Source: Prevotellaceae bacterium UBA1710 (GTDB lineage: Bacteria > Bacteroidota > Bacteroidia > Bacteroidales > Bacteroidaceae). From it: a DNA stretch of 31,852 nucleotides. Below are positions 22,231 through 30,653 of this stretch, one piece after another (the first letter of the stretch is position 1; every line of letters starts with the position of its first letter). The translations under genes were made by a program, and so were the position numbers. The stretch is taken from positions 1 through 31,852 of the forward strand of contig DCJC01000020.1 in assembly GCA_002317355.1 (NCBI GenBank). Reading direction: 5' to 3'. A model generated the notes under the pieces. It was not told where the DNA came from. It made no database searches and was given only the letters and a program-made list of their open reading frames with translations.

Positions 22231-23307
22231 ATGAAACGTCTTCTTTTCATTGATCGTGATGGTACGATCATAAAGGAACCTGCTGATGAGCAGATAGACT
22301 CTTTCGAGAAACTTGAGTTTGTTGAAGGAGCAATTACAAATCTTTCTTTCATCCGTAAGAAGCTCGATTTCGAGTTTGTGATGGTTAGTAATCAGGATGG
22401 TCTTGGTACTGATTCTTTCCCAGAGGATACTTTCTGGCCTGTTCACAATTTCATCCTGAAGACTCTTCACGGTGAGGGTATTGACTTCGATGATATGCTT
22501 ATTGATGAGCATTTCCCAGAGGATAACCATCCTAACCGTAAGCCTGGAACAGGTATGCTGAAGAAGTATATCGAGAATAAGGAGGAGTATGATCTTGCTA
22601 ACTCATACGTGATCGGTGATCGTGAGAGTGATGAGCAGTTGGCTAAGAATCTCGGTTGTAAGTTCTTGAAGATTACTGCTGGTAGTCCTGCTTCATGGGA
22701 AGCTGCTGCTGAGATGCTCTTTGCTGGTGAGCGCGTTGCTGAGATAACCCGTACAACACATGAGACTGATATCACTGTTCGCGTAGATCTTGATGGTACT
22801 GGCAAGTGTGATATTCAGACAGGTCTTGGTTTCTTCGACCACATGCTTGAGCAGATCGGTAAGCATGGTATGATGGACCTCTATGTACGTTGTAACGGTG
22901 ATTTGCACGTTGATGAGCATCATAGTATCGAGGATACAGGTATTGTGCTTGGAGAGTGTCTTTTGAAGGCTCTTGGTGATAAGCGTGGTATTGAGCGTTA
23001 TGGCTATACACTTCCTATGGATGATTGCTTGTGTCAGGTAGCACTTGACTTCGGTGGTCGTCCTTGGCTTATGTGGGATGCTGAGTTCCACAGAGAGAAG
23101 ATTGGTGAGATGCCGACAGAGATGTTCTTCCATTTCTTCAAGAGCGTTAGTGATGCTGCAAAGATGAACCTTAACATCAAGGCTGAAGGTGATAATGAGC
23201 ATCATAAGATAGAGGGGATCTTCAAGGCATTTGCCCGCAGCATAAAGATGGCTGTTAAGAGGGATATCTATCACTATCAGTTGCCAAGCTCTAAGGGAAT
23301 GCTTTAG
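22231..23307 (+). CDS. hisB: Bifunctional histidinol-phosphatase / imidazoleglycerol-phosphate dehydratase
   Basis: A 358-residue fusion for two steps of histidine synthesis. Residues 1-165 are a HAD-type phosphatase: LLFIDRDGTIIKEP (Asp8 and Asp10), FVMVSNQDGLGT and YVIGDRESDEQLA. Residues about 170-358 are the IGP dehydratase: RTTHETDITVRVDLDGTG, GLGFFDHMLEQIGKHGMMDL, HVDEHHSIEDTGIVLGE and a second cluster DNEHHKIEGIFKAFARSIK; the repeated HHxxE signatures bind the metal. The order and length match the E. coli-type fusion. No other his genes are in the window. The gene starts 3 bp after the membrane-protein stop and is followed by heptad repeats and then a strong terminator. Confidence 0.97.
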   Translation: MKRLLFIDRDGTIIKEPADEQIDSFEKLEFVEGAITNLSFIRKKLDFEFVMVSNQDGLGTDSFPEDTFWPVHNFILKTLHGEGIDFDDMLIDEHFPEDNHPNRKPGTGMLKKYIENKEEYDLANSYVIGDRESDEQLAKNLGCKFLKITAGSPASWEAAAEMLFAGERVAEITRTTHETDITVRVDLDGTGKCDIQTGLGFFDHMLEQIGKHGMMDLYVRCNGDLHVDEHHSIEDTGIVLGECLLKALGDKRGIERYGYTLPMDDCLCQVALDFGGRPWLMWDAEFHREKIGEMPTEMFFHFFKSVSDAAKMNLNIKAEGDNEHHKIEGIFKAFARSIKMAVKRDIYHYQLPSSKGML

Positions 23308-23330
23308 TTTTTTAAGATTAAAGTAGATAG

Positions 23331-23386
23331 AGTAAAGATTAAAGAGTAAAGGGTAAAGGGTAAAGAGTAAAGGGTAAAGAGTAATG
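23331..23386. repeat. Heptad tandem repeat AGTAAAG/GGTAAAG after hisB
   Basis: Eight 7-bp units (one ATTAAAG, the last AGTAATG). It is the same unit as 17693-17776 in the opposite genomic orientation. Relative to the upstream gene's coding strand both read (A/G)GTAAAG and both lie just after a stop codon. Confidence 0.9.
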
Positions 23387-23433
23387 TAGATAGCTCTTTT
23401 ATGGATTAAGGATTAAAGAGTAATGTAGAATGT

Positions 23434-23471
23434 AAAAAAGTGAAGAGTTCGTATGGATTCTTCACTTTTTT
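23434..23471 (+). terminator. Terminator after hisB
   Basis: A perfect AAAAAAGTGAAGA / TCTTCACTTTTTT stem, with the right arm ending in a T-run. The loop is GTTCGTATGGAT. Confidence 0.85.
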
Positions 23472-23536
23472 GTTGCTAGCCTTGCCAAAAATGGCAAAGG
23501 ACGGTGACAAGCTACCGCGAGAAATGCTAACTAACT

Positions 23537-23606
23537 CCTTGCCCCGTTTTGGGAAGGGGGTAGCTCGGCGGCCGAAGGATATGCCAAAGGGTAGGGGAAA
23601 GGGGCT
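23537..23606. repeat. GC-rich dispersed repeat, second copy
   Basis: Contains CCTTGCCCC/GGGAAGG as a partial stem and the sequence at 23587-23606 that matches 970-989 with one mismatch. It lies in the gap between the convergent hisB and gdhA terminators. Confidence 0.5.
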
Positions 23607-23626
23607 GGTGGATTGTTTGCATAAAA

Positions 23627-23658
23627 AATGCCGCTTAAGGAAATCCTTAAGCGGCATT
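23627..23658 (-). terminator. Terminator after gdhA
   Basis: AATGCCGCTTAAGGA (23627-23641) pairs perfectly with TCCTTAAGCGGCATT (23644-23658). On the minus strand the stem is followed by TTTTTAT. It lies 23 bp after the gdhA stop. Confidence 0.9.
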
Positions 23659-23681
23659 GTATTTATAGAGTGATTATTCGA

Positions 23682-25022
23682 TTAGAATACACCCTGAGCC
23701 ATCATAGCGTTAGCAACCTTCATGAAGCCTGCTACGTTAGCACCCTTCACGTAGTTTACATAACCGTCAGCCTCTGTACCGTACTTAACACAGTTCTCGT
23801 GGATGTTCTCCATGATCCAGAGGAGCTTAGCGTCAACTTCCTCAGCTGTCCATGAGAGACGCTCTGAGTTCTGTGACATCTCGAGACCAGATACTGATAC
23901 ACCACCAGCGTTAGAAGCCTTACCTGGAGAGTAGAGGATCTTAGCGTCCTGGAATACCTTGATAGCCTCTGGACGTGTAGGCATGTTAGCACCCTCAGCA
24001 ACAGCGATAACACCGTTAGCTACGAGAGCCTTAGCAGCCTCCTCGTTGATCTCGTTCTGAGTAGCACATGGGAGAGCGATCTGACAACCCTTCTCGAACC
24101 AAGGCTTAGCACCCTCAACGTACTTAGCGTTTGGATACTTCTCAACGTACTCACGGATACGACCACGCTCAACGTTCTTGAGCTCCATGATGTAGTCGAG
24201 CTTAGCGCGATCGATACCTTCTGGATCGTAGATGTAACCGTCAGAGTCAGACATTGTCATTGGAGTACCACCGAGCTGGAGAACCTTCTCAGCAGCGTAC
24301 TGTGCAACGTTACCAGCACCAGAAATGAGAACCTTCTTACCCTCGATAACATCACCCTTAGTCTTGAGCATAGCACGGAGGAAGTAAACTGTACCGTAAC
24401 CAGTAGCCTCAGGACGGATGAGTGAACCACCGAATGAGAGACCCTTACCAGTGAGAACGCCCTGGAACTGACGTGTGTACTTCTTGTAAGCACCGAACAT
24501 GTAACCAACCTCACGGCCACCTACACCGATATCACCTGCAGGTACGTCGCAGTCAGGACCGATGTGACGTGTGAGCTCGAGCATGAATGCCTGGCAGAAA
24601 CGCATAACCTCTGCGTCAGACTTACCGCGTGGAGAGAAGTCAGAACCACCCTTAGCACCACCCATTGGGAGAGTTGTGAGAGAGTTCTTGAATGTCTGCT
24701 CGAAAGCAAGGAACTTAAGGATACCGAGGTTTACAGACTTGTGGAAACGGATACCGCCCTTGTAAGGACCAATCACGTTGTTGTGCTGGATACGGTAACC
24801 CATGTTTGTCTGGATGTTACCCTTGTCGTCCATCCAACTTACACGGAACTGATAAACACGATCAGGAATACAAAGACGCTCGATGAGGTTAACCTTGTCA
24901 AACTCAGGGTGCTTGTTGTACTCTTCTTCGATAGTTGGAAGAACTTCTTCTACTGCCTGAATGTACTCAGGCTCATTAGGAAATCTCTGCTTGAGATTCT
25001 CCAATACGGCTTGTGCGTTCAT
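23682..25022 (-). CDS. gdhA: NADP-type glutamate dehydrogenase
   Basis: A 446-residue hexameric-type glutamate dehydrogenase that makes glutamate from 2-oxoglutarate and ammonia. The substrate region reads VIGPYKGGIRFHKSVNLGIL, then LPMGGAKGGSDFSPRGKSDA (catalytic Lys in GGAKGG) and DVPAGDIGVGGREVGYM. The nucleotide-binding fold begins KVLISGAGNVAQYAAEKV. Length and motifs fit the assimilatory, NADP-dependent bacterial form; cofactor is inferred from that. Codon use is highly biased, a sign of strong expression. It follows the DPP IV gene on the same strand with a 59-bp gap in which I see no clear promoter. Confidence 0.96.
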   Translation of the reverse strand: MNAQAVLENLKQRFPNEPEYIQAVEEVLPTIEEEYNKHPEFDKVNLIERLCIPDRVYQFRVSWMDDKGNIQTNMGYRIQHNNVIGPYKGGIRFHKSVNLGILKFLAFEQTFKNSLTTLPMGGAKGGSDFSPRGKSDAEVMRFCQAFMLELTRHIGPDCDVPAGDIGVGGREVGYMFGAYKKYTRQFQGVLTGKGLSFGGSLIRPEATGYGTVYFLRAMLKTKGDVIEGKKVLISGAGNVAQYAAEKVLQLGGTPMTMSDSDGYIYDPEGIDRAKLDYIMELKNVERGRIREYVEKYPNAKYVEGAKPWFEKGCQIALPCATQNEINEEAAKALVANGVIAVAEGANMPTRPEAIKVFQDAKILYSPGKASNAGGVSVSGLEMSQNSERLSWTAEEVDAKLLWIMENIHENCVKYGTEADGYVNYVKGANVAGFMKVANAMMAQGVF

Positions 25023-25081
25023 TTTGTTTTACTTTTATTGGTTAAAATAAAAAATATTTTATTACTAGTTAAGTTTCAATT

Positions 25082-27289
25082 TTATTTCATCATGTGATCC
25101 ACGAACCAGTTGGTTACCTGTCTCAGAAGATGATTTCTGGTGTTACCACCATAGATGCTATGATTGCGGTTGGTGTAGATAAGTTCCTTGAAATCCTTAT
25201 CTGCCTGAACCATTGCCTCGCTGAACTCGAATGTGTTCTGTGCGTGAACATTGTCGTCTGCTAAACCATGAACAAGGAGAAGTGCTCCATGTAGGTTGTT
25301 AACTCTGTTCGTTGGGTTGATATCATAGCCTGCTTTGTTCTCCTTAGGAGTACGCATGTAGCGCTCTGTGTAGATTGTGTCGTAGAAACGCCAATCTGTT
25401 GGAGGCGCTATTGCTACACCGCAGCAGAATACCGGTCTGCCTTCTGTCATTGCCATCAGCGTGTTGAATCCGCCGAAGCTCCATCCCCAGATGCCGATTT
25501 TGTTCTTGTCCACGTATGACTGCTGACCGAGCCATATAGCTGCTTCTACCTGATCCTTTGACTCGAGGTCACCCATTCTCTGGTAGATGCATTTCTCGAA
25601 TGATGTGCCACGATAACCAGTACCACGTCCATCAACTGTTACAACGATGAATCCTTTCTCTGCAAGGAAGTAGTCATACATTGCGCCATTTCCCATTGAA
25701 CCGATGCCCCAGCTATTTACTACCTGCTGGCTTCCAGGACCAGAATACTGGTGCATGATTACTGGATATTTCTTTGAAGCATCGAAATCGGCAGGCTTAA
25801 TCATCCAACCTTCCAATTCAACACCTTCAGAAGTCTTGAATTTGAAGAACTCCTTCTTTGTGACAGGATAATCTCTAAGCTTTGACTGGAGCTTTGAGTT
25901 GTCCTCCATCACATTGATATCCTTACCTTGTGCATTGCAGACAGAATATTTATAAGGTGTATCTGCTGTACTCCAAGTTTTGAGGAAGTATTTGAATCCT
26001 TCTGAGAACTGAGCTGATGCTGTTCCTGCCTCTGGTGTGAGGCATTCCAGTTTGCCATTTGCTCTTGAAACATAAACCTGACGATCCTTTGGAGTCGGAG
26101 AGGCTACTTGGAAATAGACATCACCTGTCTTCTGGTCTATGCCGTATGCATCTGTTATATCCTTGTTAGGAATTGAGATGTTTCTTTTCAGTAAACCGTT
26201 TATAGAATAAACGTTGAGTGATATATTCTCATCTTTGTCACTTGGAACAAGAATATAGTTCTCTGTCACTTTCATGTCAGTAAGTACACATTCCTTAAGG
26301 TACTTATTTGACTTGTTCTCGATAATCATCTGGCAGACAGAGCTGCGAGGATTAGCAGAGTAGATTCGCATGTTATCTTGGTGACGATTGAGTGTTACGA
26401 ATAACACGCTATTTGCATCTGTTGTTGGGATGATTCTTGGAATATATCCCTCTGCATCGAGTGGAAGTTCCATCTTACGAGTTGCATGACTCTTGATGTC
26501 ATAGCTCCATGCACTTACCTTCGAGTTATCTTCACCAGCTTTTGGATATTTATAGGTGTATTCTCCTGGATATGTGCTATATTGATCGTTTGAAGGGCTC
26601 TGACCTTTGAATAACTGCAGTGAGTATTCCTTGACGTTTGCCTCCTCGTATTTTATCCAGCAAAGCATTGTGCCATCAGCATTGAAGCAGAGGCTGTTTG
26701 ATGTAGTGAATTCCTCTTCGTAAACCCAATCAGGAATACCGTTGATTACTTTGTTGAACTCACCGTCCTTTGTTATCTGGCTTTCTGCACCATCAAAGAG
26801 CAGTTTGCTAACCCAGATGTTGTTGTTGCGAACGAATGCAATCTGATTGCCGTCATTGCTCCAGACAGGATTCTGGACATCAGGATTGTCGCTAAGTGGT
26901 CGCATGCGCTTATTGGCAATGTTGTACACATAATACTTTGCCTTTGAAGATCTGCGATATACCATCTTTGTCTCTGTCTGGATGAGCATCTTAGTGCCAT
27001 CAGGAGAAAGAATGTAATCATCAAAAGATCGAACCTTCTCACCTACGGTATTGTTTATGTCGAAGAGAACTCGTGCTTGCTGACCGTTTTTATAGTTGTA
27101 AGCAACAATTTGAGTGCCGTCATCTGAAATTCTTGAATATGTCTCACCATCAGGCATAGCTCTCATTCCGCTTACTCTTTTTGGAGAGAGAACACCGGAA
27201 TTGATGTCTTGAATGGTTATCTTGCCCTCAGCTGCAACACCTAATGCTGTTGCGAGAATAAGTGAGCACATAATAAAAAATTTCTTCAT
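25082..27289 (-). CDS. S9-family dipeptidyl peptidase (DPP IV type)
   Basis: A 735-residue secreted or periplasmic peptidase that removes X-Pro dipeptides. The chosen start gives a signal peptide, MKKFFIMCSLILATALGVAAE; the open frame runs 19 residues further upstream through promoter sequence. The N-terminal beta-propeller (about 40-480) contains DWVYEEEF, the paired-Glu motif that holds the substrate N-terminus. The C-terminal alpha/beta-hydrolase has GWSFGGF (Ser604), GLADDNVH (Asp678) and NRNHSIYGG (His710), spaced as in human DPP4. In Bacteroidales such enzymes feed peptide uptake. It has a canonical promoter, overlapping that of the divergent radical SAM gene. Locally no terminator separates it from gdhA. 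Confidence 0.95.
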   Translation of the reverse strand: MKKFFIMCSLILATALGVAAEGKITIQDINSGVLSPKRVSGMRAMPDGETYSRISDDGTQIVAYNYKNGQQARVLFDINNTVGEKVRSFDDYILSPDGTKMLIQTETKMVYRRSSKAKYYVYNIANKRMRPLSDNPDVQNPVWSNDGNQIAFVRNNNIWVSKLLFDGAESQITKDGEFNKVINGIPDWVYEEEFTTSNSLCFNADGTMLCWIKYEEANVKEYSLQLFKGQSPSNDQYSTYPGEYTYKYPKAGEDNSKVSAWSYDIKSHATRKMELPLDAEGYIPRIIPTTDANSVLFVTLNRHQDNMRIYSANPRSSVCQMIIENKSNKYLKECVLTDMKVTENYILVPSDKDENISLNVYSINGLLKRNISIPNKDITDAYGIDQKTGDVYFQVASPTPKDRQVYVSRANGKLECLTPEAGTASAQFSEGFKYFLKTWSTADTPYKYSVCNAQGKDINVMEDNSKLQSKLRDYPVTKKEFFKFKTSEGVELEGWMIKPADFDASKKYPVIMHQYSGPGSQQVVNSWGIGSMGNGAMYDYFLAEKGFIVVTVDGRGTGYRGTSFEKCIYQRMGDLESKDQVEAAIWLGQQSYVDKNKIGIWGWSFGGFNTLMAMTEGRPVFCCGVAIAPPTDWRFYDTIYTERYMRTPKENKAGYDINPTNRVNNLHGALLLVHGLADDNVHAQNTFEFSEAMVQADKDFKELIYTNRNHSIYGGNTRNHLLRQVTNWFVDHMMK

Positions 27290-27315
27290 TTGACAGTTTT
27301 CTACTAATTTTGATG

Positions 27316-27346
27316 CAAAGATAATATTTTTTTCGTAAATTTGCAA
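27316..27346 (-). promoter_or_regulatory. Promoter of the DPP IV gene
   Basis: Minus strand: TTG (27344-27346), 20-bp spacer, TATCTTTG (27316-27323), about 27 bp before the ATG at 27289. Confidence 0.75.
27336..27343 (+). promoter_or_regulatory. -7 element for the radical SAM gene
   Basis: TAAATTTG matches the -7 consensus on the plus strand and touches the -33 box of the divergent promoter. A TTTG lies upstream at 27309-27312, 23 bp away, longer than usual. Confidence 0.45.
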
Positions 27347-27407
27347 CCAAATCTATACAAAAAGTTATAAATTTATTAAAAATAATGACATTTTTCTTTA
27401 AAATCGT

Positions 27408-28334
27408 ATGATTTGCTATAAAAGTTATGGTGCTTGGATGAAGAATCGTTTCGGATGTAAGGTGCAGAAAATCTCTATTGATGCAGGTTTTTCATGTCCT
27501 AACCGAGATGGTAAGATAGGAAGAGGAGGTTGTATTTATTGTAATAATGCAACTTTCAATCCTGATTATTGTACGAATACGGCAGGAAGAGTGTCTCAGG
27601 AAGAGCGTATTCTTCTAACTACAGAGAATATTAAGTCTCAGTTGGAAAAAGGCAAGGAATTCTTCTCAAGAAAATATCCTGAGATGAAATATATCGCGTA
27701 TTTTCAGTCATACACCAATACCTACGATGATATTGAGGCATTAAAGCAAATGTATGAAGCCGCTCTTTCAGTACCAGATGTTGTAGGAATTTCGATAGCT
27801 ACCCGTCCAGATTGTGTTTCAGATGAATTGCTTGACTATCTTGAAGAACTCTCTCATCGTACTTTTCTGACAATGGAATATGGAGTTGAGTCTTTGAATG
27901 ATAAAACTCTGAAAATAATAAACAGAGGACATACTTCCGAGTGTAGTATTAATATTATAAGGAATACGCACGCGCGAGGAATTATTGTGTGCGCTCATCT
28001 TATTCTCGGTCTTCCTGGTGAGAGTCGTGAAGAAATTCTAAGGCAGGAGGAAATCATAAATTCTCTTCCGATCGATTTTCTTAAACTTCATCAACTACAG
28101 ATTACAAAAGGTACTATTCTTGAACATCGTCCAGATCTTATTGAGCAATGTACTCTTTATACTCCAGAAGAGTATATTGATCTTGTGGTGGAATATCTTT
28201 CGCGCCTTCGTTCTGATATTATCATAGAGCGCTTTACAAGTCAATCCCCAGCGGAGCTGCTTGTTGCGCCACGCTGGGGACTGAAGAATTATGAGTTTAC
28301 CAATCTTCTGAATAAGCGATTGGCAGAGTTGTAA
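27408..28334 (+). CDS. TIGR01212-family radical SAM protein
   Basis: A 308-residue radical SAM protein. The iron-sulfur cysteines are in SCPNRDGKIGRGGCIYC (Cys30, Cys42, Cys45); the wider spacing before the last pair is typical of the TIGR01212 (YhcC) family rather than the CxxxCxxC class. Further family pieces are KYIAYFQSYTNTYDDIEALK, ISIATRPDCVSDELLDYLEE, LTMEYGVESLNDKTLKIINR and CAHLILGLPGESREEI. The reaction is unknown to me; a role in RNA or cofactor modification has been suggested for relatives. It is a lone gene, divergent from the DPP IV gene. Confidence 0.9.
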   Translation: MICYKSYGAWMKNRFGCKVQKISIDAGFSCPNRDGKIGRGGCIYCNNATFNPDYCTNTAGRVSQEERILLTTENIKSQLEKGKEFFSRKYPEMKYIAYFQSYTNTYDDIEALKQMYEAALSVPDVVGISIATRPDCVSDELLDYLEELSHRTFLTMEYGVESLNDKTLKIINRGHTSECSINIIRNTHARGIIVCAHLILGLPGESREEILRQEEIINSLPIDFLKLHQLQITKGTILEHRPDLIEQCTLYTPEEYIDLVVEYLSRLRSDIIIERFTSQSPAELLVAPRWGLKNYEFTNLLNKRLAEL

Positions 28335-28393
28335 TAGTTTGATGTGGTTCGACTGATTAAGGACAGGCTTTCGTTCGTCTTTCTTCCGAGGTA

Positions 28394-28437
28394 GCTCCAA
28401 TCCAAGTCCAATTCAGCTCCAATTCAACACCAATCCG
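28394..28437. repeat. 11-bp tandem repeat (CTCCAATTCA type)
   Basis: Four units, GCTCCAATCCA, AGTCCAATTCA, GCTCCAATTCA and ACACCAATCCG, then an inverted ATTGGATTTCTATTGGAG at about 28441. It lies between convergent genes. Confidence 0.7.
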
Positions 28438-28512
28438 CAATTGGATTTCTATTGGAGTTAGATTGTATTAGGAAAGATACTCCAGACTTGACATTTCGAC
28501 GAACTCGTTGTT

Positions 28513-30486
28513 TTATTTGTCGAGAGCTTCGTACTTAGACTGGCGGCTCTTGTATTCAGGAACAATCTCCTTCATTTTCTTCACGATCTTCATATCATCG
28601 TAAGTGAAGCTGAGTTCGTGAAGTTCTTCTTCGTTTCTAAGTGCATCGATGAAGTTGTACTCGCGAACAGATGCAACCTTAATCTTTGGATGTACTGTTG
28701 GCTTTGTCTGCTCAGCATCATTGAGTACTTCTTCGAAGAGCTTCTCACCATCACGAAGACCGGTGAACTTAATCTCTACATTCTTAGCACCTGAGAGGTC
28801 GATCATTCTCTGTGCGAGGTCTGCAATGCGAACAGGCTTACCCATGTCGAAGACGAAGATCTCACCACCATGTCCCATTGTTCCTGCCTCGAGTACCAAC
28901 TGACATGCCTCAGGGATGAGCATGAAGAATCGGATGATGTCTGGATGAGTAACGGTAAGTGGACCACCCTTCTTGATCTGCTCCTTGAAGATAGGAATAA
29001 CAGATCCGTTAGAGCCAAGCACGTTACCGAAACGGGTTGTGATGAACTGAGTTACACCAAGTGAACCGTCAACCTGTGTCAGCTTATCCTTGATTTCTTC
29101 GTAGTTCTCTGGCTCGATGCCATTGTGGAGGTCAAGTAATGCCTTGTTGAGACTCTGGCAATAAATCTCACAGATTCGCTTAGAACAACCCATCACGTTT
29201 GTTGGGTTTACAGCCTTATCTGTTGAGATCATCACGAACTTCTTTGTTCCGTACTTTACAGCGAGGTCTGCAATCACACGTGTTCCATAGGTGTTGTTCT
29301 GGATAGCCATTGCAGGATTATCCTCCATCATTGGAACGTGCTTATAAGCTGCTGCGTGGAATACGTACTCAGGCTTGTGATCACGGAAGATATCCTCCAT
29401 GTGTGTCTGGTTGCTGATGCTTCCAACGATTGTCAATGCCTTGATGTGGGGGTATTGACGCGCCATCTTGAGGCGTACATCATGCATTGGAGTTTCTGCC
29501 TGGTCAACGAGAATAAGTTCTGCAGGGCCGAACTTTGCAACCTGATTAACCATCTCAGAACCAATAGAACCAGCTGCACCTGTGATGAGAATACGCTTGT
29601 CCTTCAAGAGTTCTCCGATAGCGTTAAGGTCAACTTCAATTTTATCACGTGGGAGAAGATCCTCAATTTCAACTTCGTGAAGCTGTTCCTGCTTCATTCC
29701 CTGCTCTGGATTCCACTCCTCGGCCTCATTGAGCATGAGAATCTTGATGTTATTCTTGATGAGGTCTTGGATGAGATCGTCATGGTTACGGAAATTCTCA
29801 ACCTGAAGTGGGCTCACGATAAGTACAGATGCATGTGCATCCTTCATGTGGTCGATGAGGTTTGGACCAAGACGACGTACCTTAACACCATACATATATT
29901 TGTCAGCGAGGTCACCATCAGGACTTACGAAACCAACAACAGAGAACTGTTTTGTAGAACTTGAGTGGATGCTGCTTGCGATAACCTCGGCTCCACGTTT
30001 CACACCAAAGATGAATGCTTTACGTGTTTTATGGTGGAAAGAGTTCTCGTACAATGCCTTAATGAGAATTCGGAGTGCCCATTGTCCACCCATAGTAAGG
30101 ATGAACATGATGATAAGCATTGTAATGGAAACATAGCCGATTATAATGCTGTCTGGTAATGCAAAATGGAGAAGTAGGATGATTGCAAAACTTGTTGAAA
30201 GTGCATATCCAACTCTTGCCATATCTGTGAAGCTAGAATATCTTACCACACCACTATAGGTGTGATACAAGCGCATACCCAAAAGAAAAATAGGGAATGT
30301 ACATGTCCAACCGACAAGGGATGCCCAGAAATGATGGACAAATCCGTTTCCTCCATAGCAGGCGTAGGTGCTTACAAATGCTGCTAAAACAACAATGGTG
30401 AAATCAGCGAAGATCACACACCAGTATGGTAGCGCATTTGAAGATAAGAACCATTTTCTAAATCTATCGAGTGTTTGATTATTCAT
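28513..30486 (-). CDS. Membrane nucleotide-sugar epimerase/dehydratase (CapD/FlaA1 type)
   Basis: A 657-residue polysaccharide-biosynthesis protein. The N-terminus has four to five membrane helices (about 20-42, 52-72, 94-112, 116-134). A Rossmann-like CoA-binding-type domain follows (about 155-260, KAFIFGVKRGAEVIA). The C-terminal short-chain dehydrogenase domain has ILITGAAGSIGSEM (299-312), FHAAAYKHVPMMEDNP, ISTDKAVNPTNVMGCSKR and GLRDGEKLFEE. The usual Tyr of the SDR triad is Met here (MGCSK), as is normal for the CapD/WbpM/PglF group. Such enzymes dehydrate UDP-GlcNAc-type sugars for capsule, O-antigen or glycan modification. It has a full-consensus promoter. No other glycan genes are adjacent in the window. 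Confidence 0.94.
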   Translation of the reverse strand: MNNQTLDRFRKWFLSSNALPYWCVIFADFTIVVLAAFVSTYACYGGNGFVHHFWASLVGWTCTFPIFLLGMRLYHTYSGVVRYSSFTDMARVGYALSTSFAIILLLHFALPDSIIIGYVSITMLIIMFILTMGGQWALRILIKALYENSFHHKTRKAFIFGVKRGAEVIASSIHSSSTKQFSVVGFVSPDGDLADKYMYGVKVRRLGPNLIDHMKDAHASVLIVSPLQVENFRNHDDLIQDLIKNNIKILMLNEAEEWNPEQGMKQEQLHEVEIEDLLPRDKIEVDLNAIGELLKDKRILITGAAGSIGSEMVNQVAKFGPAELILVDQAETPMHDVRLKMARQYPHIKALTIVGSISNQTHMEDIFRDHKPEYVFHAAAYKHVPMMEDNPAMAIQNNTYGTRVIADLAVKYGTKKFVMISTDKAVNPTNVMGCSKRICEIYCQSLNKALLDLHNGIEPENYEEIKDKLTQVDGSLGVTQFITTRFGNVLGSNGSVIPIFKEQIKKGGPLTVTHPDIIRFFMLIPEACQLVLEAGTMGHGGEIFVFDMGKPVRIADLAQRMIDLSGAKNVEIKFTGLRDGEKLFEEVLNDAEQTKPTVHPKIKVASVREYNFIDALRNEEELHELSFTYDDMKIVKKMKEIVPEYKSRQSKYEALDK

Positions 30487-30540
30487 ATAAGTGCAACTCT
30501 AATATATTATTAGGCTTATGTTTTTTTTGTGATTCTTCTG

Positions 30541-30572
30541 CAAAGTTACGTTTTTTTTCTCTTTTTCCCAAA
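30541..30572 (-). promoter_or_regulatory. Promoter of the CapD/FlaA1-type gene
   Basis: Minus strand: TTTG (30569-30572), 20-bp spacer, TAACTTTG (30541-30548), about 55 bp before the ATG. A full match to the consensus. Confidence 0.85.
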
Positions 30573-30653
30573 CTATAAAGTAGTTAATGTTGGAAAATGG
30601 ACGTATTTTGCAGAAATGCACACAATTTTATGTGTATTTATAGCGAAAAAGTA

